64,000 nt of DNA from G965205525 sp965205525 (GTDB lineage Bacteria > Pseudomonadota > Gammaproteobacteria > JABABF01): assembly GCA_965205525.1 (NCBI GenBank), contig OZ242171.1, forward strand, positions 1,054,001-1,118,000. The letters run 5' to 3'. Positions 42,951 through 50,956 of the stretch are shown here, one piece after another (positions within the stretch are counted from its first letter, which is position 1; every line of letters starts with the position of its first letter). Below the pieces are notes generated by a model. That model ran no database searches and was not told the DNA's origin. It saw nothing but the letters and a program-made list of their open reading frames with translations. A program made the position numbers and the translations under genes.

Positions 42951-43547
42951 CTATTCCATGGCCTGGCGGCTCTGCATGGCGTGAGCCAATGTACCGCCAT
43001 CCACAAAATCCAGTTCACCCCCCAAGGGCACACCGTGGGCAATGCGGGATACGACCATGTCAAGATTTTTCAAATGCTCGGCCAGGAAAGCGGCGGTAGC
43101 CTCTCCCTCTACGGTGGCGCTAGTAGCCAGAATCACCTCCTGCACACCGTCCTGAAGCCGCTGCAGAAGAGAGCTGATGCCGATCTCCTCCGGCCCGATG
43201 CTGTCAATGGGAGACAGGCGCCCGAGCAGTACAAAGTAGCGCCCCCGGTATCCCCCCGCCTGCTCCACCGCCGCCATGTCTGTCGGTGTCTCCACCACAC
43301 ACAGCAGGTGCTCGTCACGCCGAGGGTCGCGACAGATCCCACAAACATCCTCCTCCGTAAGACAGCGGCAGAGGCGGCAATTGCCCACCGCCTCTACAGC
43401 GCGCTGCAGGCAGGCCGCAAGCTGTGCAGCCCCCTCCCGATCCCGCTCTAAGAGATGCAGTGCCATGCGCTGTGCCCCTCGGGGACCGACCCCGGGCAGG
43501 CAGCGCAATTTCTCAAAAAGCTCCTGGACCAGCGGACTGAAAGGCAC
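42951..43547 (-). CDS. recR: Recombination mediator protein RecR
   Basis: A 198-residue RecR: helix-hairpin-helix LRCLPGVGPRGAQRMALHLL, a four-cysteine zinc finger (CRLCRCLTEEDVCGICRD), Toprim motif LCVVETPTDMAAVEQAGGYRGRYFVLLGRLSPIDSIG, and C-terminal RIAHGVPLGGELDFVDGGTL. It loads RecA at gaps with RecO/RecF. GTG 43547 is chosen because it lies four bases after the dnaX stop and gives the usual length; the open frame extends farther into dnaX. The gene ybaB, usually found between dnaX and recR, is missing here. Confidence 0.96.
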   Translation of the reverse strand: MPFSPLVQELFEKLRCLPGVGPRGAQRMALHLLERDREGAAQLAACLQRAVEAVGNCRLCRCLTEEDVCGICRDPRRDEHLLCVVETPTDMAAVEQAGGYRGRYFVLLGRLSPIDSIGPEEIGISSLLQRLQDGVQEVILATSATVEGEATAAFLAEHLKNLDMVVSRIAHGVPLGGELDFVDGGTLAHAMQSRQAME

Positions 43548-43551
43548 CTCA

Positions 43552-45573
43552 TCAGCCCCTGTCGGCACTGCCCAAGAAGGTAATGGAGGCAGGATCCAAG
43601 CGGACGCCGAAGTATTTCTGCAGCAGCTGGACATTTGGATCATCTCTTAGCTTTCGCTCTGCAGCCGCCCGCTCCTCCTCCCGCTGCCTGACACGTTCAC
43701 TCTGCAGTGTCTCCGCCTCGGGCTGGCCGACACGCACGGATACCCGCACCGCCTGCGCAAAGCACTCCCCGAGTGCACGCTCCATCGCGGCGATACAGCG
43801 CTCTTCGCCGTGGCGAAACAGGTCGCAGGATTTTTCGTCAAGGACGAGAAAAACCTGTTCTCCCTCGCACTTTTCCACCGCGCAGTTGCGAGCCACCTGC
43901 GCCGAAAAACCCTCCAAGCTCAAGTTTTCCACCAAGGCATTCCACTCCTCGGGATGAAACAGGACTGCCCCCCGGGCATCCCCGTTCAGCGGTGCCAGGC
44001 CGCCATTTTCCGCAGCGGGGGACGGCGCATCATCAGCACCCTGCTCCGCCCTGCCCATGACCGCTCGCCTTTCCTGTGCCGCCCGCTCCTCTGTGCTCCT
44101 CTGCGCACTGTCCTGCATGTCCTTCCCGCCATCGTCGCTCGCACCGCCGGTGCTCTTTGCACCGCTTTGCCCCGCCCGTGCCGCTCGCTCCTCTGTGCTG
44201 TCCTGCCGGTCCTTCCCGTCATCATCGCCCACACTGCTTGCGCTCTTTGCACCGCTTTGCCCCGCCCGTGCCGCTCGCTCCTCTGTGCTGTCCTGCGGGT
44301 CCTTCCCGTCATCATCACCCACACTGCTTGCGCTCTTTGCGACGCTTTGCCCCGCCTGTGCCGCTTGCTCCTCCCCCCTCTCCTGCTTATCCTTCCCGTC
44401 ATTGTCACCCGCACTGTCGGCACTCTTCCCGCCGTTTTTTTCTCCCCCCTGTGCCCGCCTGCCCCCTTCGGCATCTGCCCCGGCAGTATCCGCCCCGGGA
44501 CGAAAGGCCAGCATCCGCAGCAGAGTCATCTCCAGGGCACTCCTAGGGTCTGGGGCGAGGGAGAAATCCCGCCGTCCGACCACGCCGGCCTGGTAGAAAA
44601 TCTGCAATTCTTCGGGGGTGAAACGCTTTGCCATATCCCCCAGCTGCTCCGCCCGCTCCTCTTCCATCGTCATGTCGGGCACCGCCTGGAGAACCGCCAC
44701 ACGGTGCACAACCCCCAGCAGCTCTGCCAGGATGCCCTCGTAATCCGGGCACAGCATAGACATCTCTGCCACTTCGCCGAGAAGCCGCACCCCATCCCCT
44801 TCGCCCAGGGCCTCCAGCAGTGCGAACACTCGCCCCTGATCCACGGTGCCCAGCATCTCCCCCACCTGCGCCTCCTCTAATTTGCCCCCGCCATGGGCGA
44901 TCGCCTGGTCACAGAGGCTGATCGCATCCCGAAGACTGCCGTCCGCCGCCCGGGCCAGCAGCCGCAGAGCCCCCTCCTCTGCCGGGATCTTTTCCTTTTC
45001 CAGCATGCCCTGCAAATGGGAGGCGATCTCCGGCGCCGGAATGCGACGCAGATGGAATTGCAGACAGCGGGACAGGACAGTGGCGGGCAGCTTGCGAGGA
45101 TCAGTGGTGGCGAGAAGAAACTTCACATGCTCCGGCGGCTCCTCCAGGGTTTTCAGAAGGGCATTAAAACTATGCCCCGACAGCATGTGCACCTCGTCAA
45201 TGAGGTAGACCCGAAAACGGCCCCGGACCGGTGCATACTGAATGTTTTCCAACAGGTCCCTGGTGTCCTCCACCTTGGTGCGGGAGGCGGCATCTACTTC
45301 CATTAAGTCCGGAAAGCGTCCCTCGCTGATTTCACGGCAGGAGACACAGCTGCCGCAGGGCTCGGAGACAATGCCCTGTTCGCAGTTGAGGGCCCGGGCC
45401 ATGATGCGGGCCAAGGTGGTCTTGCCTACCCCCCGGGTGCCGGTGAATAGATAGGCATGGTGCAGACGCCCCTCGGCCAGAGCATTCTGCAGGGCCCGCA
45501 CCGCCGTCTCCTGGCCGACCACATCGGCAAAGCAGGTCGGTCGCCATTTGCGGGCCAACACTTCGTAACTCAT
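43552..45573 (-). CDS. dnaX: DNA polymerase III subunit tau (and possibly gamma)
   Basis: A 673-residue clamp-loader subunit. ATG 45573 starts MSYEVLARKWRP, the usual DnaX beginning. Walker A FTGTRGVGKTTLARI (about residue 45), a zinc site with cysteines in CEQGIVSEPCGSCVSC, Walker B VYLIDEVHMLSGHSFNALLKTLEEPPEHVKF and sensor ATTDPRKLPATVLSRC complete the AAA+ core. The C-terminal tau part holds a run of 30-residue repeats (AGQSGAKSASSVGDDDGKD type, about residues 378-510) not normally seen in DnaX, then a DnaE-binding-like tail. An A_AAA_AAC heptamer at 44440-44434 could give a truncated gamma form. Confidence 0.96.
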   Translation of the reverse strand: MSYEVLARKWRPTCFADVVGQETAVRALQNALAEGRLHHAYLFTGTRGVGKTTLARIMARALNCEQGIVSEPCGSCVSCREISEGRFPDLMEVDAASRTKVEDTRDLLENIQYAPVRGRFRVYLIDEVHMLSGHSFNALLKTLEEPPEHVKFLLATTDPRKLPATVLSRCLQFHLRRIPAPEIASHLQGMLEKEKIPAEEGALRLLARAADGSLRDAISLCDQAIAHGGGKLEEAQVGEMLGTVDQGRVFALLEALGEGDGVRLLGEVAEMSMLCPDYEGILAELLGVVHRVAVLQAVPDMTMEEERAEQLGDMAKRFTPEELQIFYQAGVVGRRDFSLAPDPRSALEMTLLRMLAFRPGADTAGADAEGGRRAQGGEKNGGKSADSAGDNDGKDKQERGEEQAAQAGQSVAKSASSVGDDDGKDPQDSTEERAARAGQSGAKSASSVGDDDGKDRQDSTEERAARAGQSGAKSTGGASDDGGKDMQDSAQRSTEERAAQERRAVMGRAEQGADDAPSPAAENGGLAPLNGDARGAVLFHPEEWNALVENLSLEGFSAQVARNCAVEKCEGEQVFLVLDEKSCDLFRHGEERCIAAMERALGECFAQAVRVSVRVGQPEAETLQSERVRQREEERAAAERKLRDDPNVQLLQKYFGVRLDPASITFLGSADRG
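44075..44440. repeat. Imperfect 90-bp tandem repeats inside dnaX
   Basis: Copies starting at 44161, 44251 and 44341 share the segment beginning accgctttgccccgcc with the 90-bp period; more diverged copies flank them. They encode charged 30-residue blocks (GQSGAKSASSVGDDDGKD, then STEERAAR) in the tau linker. The period is a multiple of three, so the frame is preserved. Confidence 0.88.
44405..44449 (-). promoter_or_regulatory. Possible programmed -1 frameshift or slippage site in dnaX
   Basis: On the minus strand GGGGGGAG (44449-44442) runs straight into seven A and a C. In the tau frame this reads GAA-AAA-AAC, so A_AAA_AAC is positioned correctly for -1 slippage. The -1 frame then ends at TGA (44407-44405) after nine more codons, giving about 389 residues, close to the end of the clamp-loader domains. 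In E. coli the dnaX site is A_AAA_AAG. Confidence 0.55.
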
Positions 45574-45733
45574 AATTGCTCTACATAATAGCATGCGGGC
45601 CAGGATGTTTTCGCTGCGATTCGTGCAGAATTTAACAGCACTCCACAGGCATAGCAGAGCCGGTGCTTCTGCACTTGTTTTTGCTTATATTTTTTATCCG
45701 TTTTTTTATCCGTATAGAAAAAATTAGCACCGC

Positions 45734-46666
45734 TCATCGCAGTTCCAGCGGCAAGGGAAAATGCACATTTTCTTCGCGCCCTAAGATCTCTTCCGGCGGC
45801 TTTGCACCGTGGGCGCAGAGGGCACCCACCACCTCTTCCACCAGTGTCTCAGGTGCAGAGGCGCCGGCGGTCACCCCCACCGCCCGCCGCCCCCGCAGCC
45901 ACTCCGGTTTGATATCAGCAGCGCCATCCACCAGATAGGCATCGGCGCCGCCCCGCTCGGCCAGCTCGCGCAGGCGATTGGAATTGGAGCTGTTTAAAGA
46001 GCCCACCACCAGCACCAGATCGCAACGCTTTGCCAAGCGCCCCACCGCATCCTGGCGGTTTTGGGTGGCGTAGCAGATATCATCTTTTCTCGGGCCGACA
46101 ATGGCTGGAAAGCGGCGCTGCAGCACCTCAATAATGGCCGCTGTATCATCCACCGACAGGGTGGTCTGGGTAACCCAAGCGAGATGATTCGGATTCCGCA
46201 CACACAGGTTTTCAGCCTGCTGCAGATCCTCTACCAGGTAAATCCCGCCGCCCTCAGCGGATTCGTACTGCCCCATGGTCCCCTCCACTTCGGGGTGACC
46301 GCGATGTCCCACCAGCACACACTCGCGGCCTTCCCGGCTGTAGCGCAGCACCTCCATGTGCACTTTGGTAACCAGAGGGCAGGTGGCATCAAATACCTGA
46401 AGATTGCGGGCTGCCGCCGCCGTGCGCACCGCCTGAGAGACGCCGTGAGCACTGAAGATCACCAGAGCCCGGTCCGGCACGTCATCCAGATCATCTACAA
46501 AGATTGCGCCCCGGGTGCGCAGATTCTCCACCACGAAGCGATTGTGCACCACCTCGTGGCGCACGTACACCGGCGCACCGAATACATCCAGGGCTCGGTT
46601 CACGATTTCAATCGCCCGGTCTACGCCCGCGCAGAAGCCCCGGGGATTTGCCAGAAAAATATTCAA
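45734..46666 (-). CDS. ispH: 4-hydroxy-3-methylbut-2-enyl diphosphate reductase
   Basis: A 310-residue iron-sulfur enzyme that makes IPP and DMAPP in the last step of the MEP isoprenoid pathway. ANPRGFCAGVDRAIEIV holds the first cluster cysteine; the others are in FDATCPLVTKVH and VVGSLNSSNSNRL context (Cys in DATCP) and KDDICYATQNRQ. The start is TTG 46666, which overlaps the lspA stop (TTGA) and begins LNIFLANPRGF, the standard N terminus; farther upstream the frame is lspA sequence in a different frame. In many gammaproteobacteria fkpB lies between lspA and ispH; here it is missing. Confidence 0.94.
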   Translation of the reverse strand: MNIFLANPRGFCAGVDRAIEIVNRALDVFGAPVYVRHEVVHNRFVVENLRTRGAIFVDDLDDVPDRALVIFSAHGVSQAVRTAAAARNLQVFDATCPLVTKVHMEVLRYSREGRECVLVGHRGHPEVEGTMGQYESAEGGGIYLVEDLQQAENLCVRNPNHLAWVTQTTLSVDDTAAIIEVLQRRFPAIVGPRKDDICYATQNRQDAVGRLAKRCDLVLVVGSLNSSNSNRLRELAERGGADAYLVDGAADIKPEWLRGRRAVGVTAGASAPETLVEEVVGALCAHGAKPPEEILGREENVHFPLPLELR

Positions 46667-47166
46667 AGGGAAGACTTCCAATTTACAGCGAAACTGTCCA
46701 GTGCCACGGCGATCACTCCGACCGTAATCGCCGTGTCCGCCAGGTTGAAAGTGGGGAAATACCAGCCGGCCCAGTGGAGGGATATAAAGTCGGTTATATG
46801 ACCGAATACCAGCCGCTCCAGCAGGTTGCCGAGGGCGCCGCCGAGCAGCAGGGTCAGCCCCCAGGCAGACAGCGGCTGTCCGGCGGGCAGGCGGTACAGC
46901 CATGCCGCCAGGAAAACGGTCACCGCCGCCCCCAGGGCAGACAGCGGCCAGCGCCAGAAATTATCGGCATCGTCAAAAAAGCTGAAAGCAATCCCGCGGT
47001 TGTACTGCAGACGCAGGTCCAGCACCGGCAGCACATGCATAGGGCGGGCAAGCTCCAGCAGGCTTGCCATCCACGCTTTCAGCAGCAGGTCAGAAGCCGT
47101 CACCGTCGCCACTCCCAGGCAGATCCAAGGCAGCCGAAGAGTGCCGGCAGGAGCTTGTTCAGACAT
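46663..47166 (-). CDS. lspA: Lipoprotein signal peptidase
   Basis: A 167-residue inner-membrane aspartic protease with four membrane helices that removes lipoprotein signal peptides. The catalytic region shows YNRGIAFSFF, LLLGGALGNLLERLVFGHITDFI and WYFPTFNLADTAITVG, which carry the two catalytic aspartates. The N-terminal helix WICLGVATVTASDLLLKAW has the family's conserved Asp. It overlaps the end of ileS by eight bases and the ispH start by four, a tightly coupled block. Antibiotic globomycin would be expected to target it. Confidence 0.96.
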   Translation of the reverse strand: MSEQAPAGTLRLPWICLGVATVTASDLLLKAWMASLLELARPMHVLPVLDLRLQYNRGIAFSFFDDADNFWRWPLSALGAAVTVFLAAWLYRLPAGQPLSAWGLTLLLGGALGNLLERLVFGHITDFISLHWAGWYFPTFNLADTAITVGVIAVALDSFAVNWKSSL

Positions 47167-49971
47167 AGTGCCGCTCCTCGCCGCCTTCGGTCTGAATATT
47201 CAAAAGGCAGCGCCCGCACAGCTCCGGGTGCTCCGGCTCCCGCCCCACCTCGGGACAGCGATGCCAGCAGCGAGCGCATTTCGGATGCCGACTGGCGGCG
47301 GCCTGCAACTGCAGGCCCGTCATTCCCTCCGTCGCCGTCGGCGGGGCGGCCACTAATTCCGCCACCCGAGCGGCGGAGGTGATCAGCAGGAAACGCAGTT
47401 CCTCCCCCAAGCGCCCCAGCAGCTCCCCGAGGTCCCCGTCGCAGTAGAGATCTACCTCTGCATCCAGAGAAGAGCCGATCTTCCCCTCGCTGCGCCAGAC
47501 CTCCAGCTCCTGATTCACCGTCGCGCGAACCGCTGCCAGCTGCTGCCATTCTTCGTCCGTGAAGACCCCTTCGCCGGAAAACGCCGCAAGCTCACCGAAC
47601 CACTCCTCCAGGAATACCGATTCACCCGCTCGCCGGGCAGATGCTGCCAAACTTCTTCGGCGGTAAAACTGAGCACCGGCGCAATCCAGCGCACCAGCGC
47701 CTCGGCGACCATGTACAGGGCTGTCTGGGCCGAGCGTCGGGGGCACCCGCCGGCAGCGCTCGTGTACTGGCGATCCTTGGTGATGTCCAAATAAAAACCG
47801 CCCAAATCAGTGATGCAGAAGTTGTGCAGCTTCTGGTACACCAAGTGGAAATTGCATTCCTCGTAGTCATCCTGAAGCGCTTTTTGCAAAAGGGCTGTCC
47901 GGTGCACGATCCAGTAATCCAGCGGCAGCAGCTCCTCCGCCGCCAGCCGATGCTCGGTCGGGTCAAAGCCATTCAGGTTGGCGAGCAGAAAGCGGGTGGT
48001 ATTGCGAATACGGCGATAGGCATCCGCGATCCGGCTCAGGGTCTCCTCAGAGATCACCATTTCATTGCGAAAATCGGTGGCCGCCACCCACAGGCGCAGG
48101 ACATCCGCCCCCCGCTTTCCCACCAGTTTCTGGGGCGCGATGACATTGCCCCGGGACTTGGACATCTTGCGCCCCTCGGCATCCACGGTAAAGCCATGGG
48201 TGACCACCTGCCTGTAGGGTGCACTCCCCCGCAGGGCGATGCCGGTGAGGAGCGAGGACTGAAACCAGCCCCGATGCTGATCCGCGCCCTCCAAATAAAT
48301 ATCTGCCGGCCACTGCAAATCTTTTCGCCGGGCCAAGAGGCAGTCGTGAGTGACGCCGGAATCAAACCACACGTCCAGGGTGTCGGTGCATTTTTCGTAG
48401 TCCGCGGCATCCTCCCCCAGGAACTCCTTCGGATCCAGTGCCTCCCAGGCCTCAATCCCCTGCTGCTCTATGCGCTCCGCCGCCGCTTCTACGATCTCTG
48501 TTGTGCGCGGGTGCAGCGCGCCGCTTTGCCGGTGCAGGAAGAAAGGCAGCGGCACCCCCCAGAGGCGCTGGCGCGAGAGGCACCAGTCCGGGCGTCCCTT
48601 GAGCATCGCCGTCATCCGGGCCCGCCCGGATGGCGGAAGCCATTTCACCTGCTCCGCCTCTTGGATGGCCTGCTCTAGAAGCCCGTCCTTTTCCATGGAC
48701 AAGAACCACTGAGGAGCCGCCCGAAAAATCACCGGCACCCGGTGGCGCCAGCAATGGGGGTAGCTGTGTCCGGTGCTGTCGGCGGACAGCAGCGCACCCT
48801 TCTCGGCAAGGGTTTCAATAACCTTGGGATTCGCCGCAAATACATCCAGCCCGGCAAACCGGGGCACAGCGGGGCGAAAGCGGCCCTCCTCGTCCACCAA
48901 ATCGTCCATCGGCAGAGACTCCTGCTGTCCGATGCGGTAATCGTCCAGACCGTGGGCCGGCGCGATATGCACTGCGCCGGTGCCCGCCTCGGCGGTGACA
49001 TGCCCGCTCATCACCAGCGGCACTTCCCGCTTGAGAAAAGGGTGGCGCAGCACAAGTCCCGCCAGGGCGCTCCCCCGGCAGTCGGCCAGCACCTGGACAC
49101 CCTCGGCCCCGTAGCGGGCCAGGCACACCTCATGCAGTTCCCGGGCCAGCAGCAGGCGACCGGGCTGCCCCCGACAGACGGCTTCCAAAAGCAGGTACTC
49201 GCAGTCCGGATGCAGGGCCACCGCCCGGTTGGCCGGCAGGGTCCAAGGGGTGGTGGTCCAGATAGGGACGGCTGTGGCCGCCGCCTGCAGACCGAAGCGG
49301 CGGGCCAAGTCCTCCTCATCAACCACCGCAAAAGCTGCGTCTATGGCAGGGGAATCCTGCTCTTTGTACTCCACCTCCGCCTCCGCTAAGGCCGAGGTGC
49401 AGGCGGTGCACCAATGCACCGGCTTGTTGCCCCGCAAAAGGCGACCCTTCTCAGCGATGCGACCCAGCGCACGCACAATGCCAGCTTCAAAAGCGGGCTC
49501 CATGGTGCAATAGGGGCGCTGCCAGTCGCCGAACACTCCGAGACGAATAAAATCCCGTCGCTGGGCCTCCATCTGCTGGGCAGCGTATTCCCGACAGCCC
49601 CGGCGAAAAGCGGCGGCGGCCTGCCGGTCCCGGGGGCGGCCTTGGCGGCGCTCCACCTCCAGTTCTATGGGCAGGCCGTGGCAGTCCCAGCCCGGCACAT
49701 AGGGAGCATCCAGCCCCGCCAGGGTGCGGGACTTGACGATAAAGTCCTTCAGCACTTTGTTGACCGCATGGCCGATATGGATATCGCCATTGGCATAGGG
49801 AGGGCCATCGTGAAGCACGAAACGGCGACAGCCGGCGAAGCGGTCGCGAATGCGGGCATAGATATCCAGCTCATCCCAGCGGGCCAGTATCTCCGGCTCC
49901 CTGCGAGCCAGGTTGGCACGCATCGGAAAGTCGGTGCTCGGCAGGTTGAGGGTGTGCTTGTAGTCGCTCAT
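47159..49971 (-). CDS. ileS: Isoleucine--tRNA ligase, interrupted by a one-base frameshift
   Basis: Class Ia synthetase of about 937 residues once one base is restored, the length of E. coli IleS. The first part (49971 to about 47630) holds PPYANGDIHIGHAVNKVLKD (HIGH), the CP1 editing domain and GRKMSKSRGN (KMSKS). The second part (about 47630 to 47159) is in another frame and holds ESVFLEEWF, a C-terminal zinc finger KCARCWHRCPE...LCGRC. The break is at the GGG run near 47625-47627: one added G would read LPGERGESVFLEEW, matching the E. coli LPGEREKYVFTGEW order. Since the gene is essential, a sequencing error, a fresh mutation or recoding are all possible. Confidence 0.88.
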
Positions 49972-50906
49972 GACGCGGTCAATTGAAAAATAGCGCGACA
50001 GGCGGCCACATCCTTGCAGATATGGCTGCGCAGTTCTTCCAGAGAGTCAAAGCGCTGCTCGTCCCGGAGCTTCTGCCGGAACAGCACCTCGATGCGACGA
50101 CCGTATATATCCTCGTCAAAGTCTAGGATATGCACTTCCAGAATAGCTTTTGTCTGGATGCCCGTCGTCGGCCTGGTGCCGACATTGGCAACCCCGGGGC
50201 GGACTCCCTCGCCGAGCCCCTTCACCTCCACGGCATACACCCCAGACAGCGCCGAGCGATGGCGGTTGAGGGCCAGGTTGGCGGTGGGAAAACCGAGCTG
50301 GATACCCAGCCTGCGCCCCTGCACCACACGACCCGCCATGGAATAGGGTCTGCCGAGCAGGGTCTCCGCCAGCGGAAAGTTTGAGGTCTCCAGCGCCTTG
50401 CGAATGCGCGTGCTGCTCACCCGCTCTCCCTCCAGCTGAAACGTTGCAGTGCTTTCAACCTGAAAATCATGCCTTGCCCCCATCCGCCGCAGCAGTTCAA
50501 AATCCCCCTTCTGGTCATGGCCAAAACGCAGGTCGTCCCCCACCACCATGTACCTGACCCCCAGCTGCTCTACGAAAGCTGTGCGGATAAAGCTCTCCGC
50601 CGGAATGCGGCTCACCGCCTCGTTGAAGCGGATACAGAGCATGCGTTCTATGCCCAGCTGCCGCAGCGCGACAAACTTTTCGCGCAGGCTCATCAGACGG
50701 GAGGGCGCACGCTGGGGCGCAAAAAACTCCCGGGGCAAAGGCTCCAGGGTGACCACCGTGCTGGGCAGCCCCGCCCTTTTGCCCATCTCCTGCAGATGGC
50801 GAAGCACCGCCTGATGCCCGAGATGCACACCATCAAAAGCGCCAATCGTGGCAACACAGCCGCAATGGCGCGGCCGTAAATTATAGGTGCCGCGAACCAG
50901 CTCCAT
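49968..50906 (-). CDS. ribF: Bifunctional riboflavin kinase/FAD synthetase
   Basis: A 312-residue enzyme making FMN and then FAD from riboflavin. The N-terminal FAD synthetase domain begins VATIGAFDGVHLGHQAVLRHL (adenylyltransferase HxGH) and includes RYMVVGDDLRFGHDQKGDFELL and ERVSSTRIRKAL. The C-terminal kinase domain holds GRVVQGRRLGIQLGFPTANLAL and GVYAVEV, ANVGTRPT. The start ATG 50906 begins MELVRGTYN; the open frame continues upstream but through murJ sequence. Its stop overlaps the ileS ATG (ATGA). Confidence 0.95.
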   Translation of the reverse strand: MELVRGTYNLRPRHCGCVATIGAFDGVHLGHQAVLRHLQEMGKRAGLPSTVVTLEPLPREFFAPQRAPSRLMSLREKFVALRQLGIERMLCIRFNEAVSRIPAESFIRTAFVEQLGVRYMVVGDDLRFGHDQKGDFELLRRMGARHDFQVESTATFQLEGERVSSTRIRKALETSNFPLAETLLGRPYSMAGRVVQGRRLGIQLGFPTANLALNRHRSALSGVYAVEVKGLGEGVRPGVANVGTRPTTGIQTKAILEVHILDFDEDIYGRRIEVLFRQKLRDEQRFDSLEELRSHICKDVAACRAIFQLTAS

Positions 50907-50956
50907 GACAGGGGGCAAGGGGACGGGAAGTCGGAGATTATAGCGGGTGCCGCTGT

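Noticed and set aside
43810..44880. 356-codon plus-strand frame across the dnaX repeats
   Set aside because: The cysteine- and leucine-rich repeats are the reverse complement of the dnaX 90-bp repeats.
45595..45733. Two direct CGGATAAAAAA repeats between ispH and dnaX
   Set aside because: They are short AT-rich repeats without further structure; chance similarity cannot be excluded.
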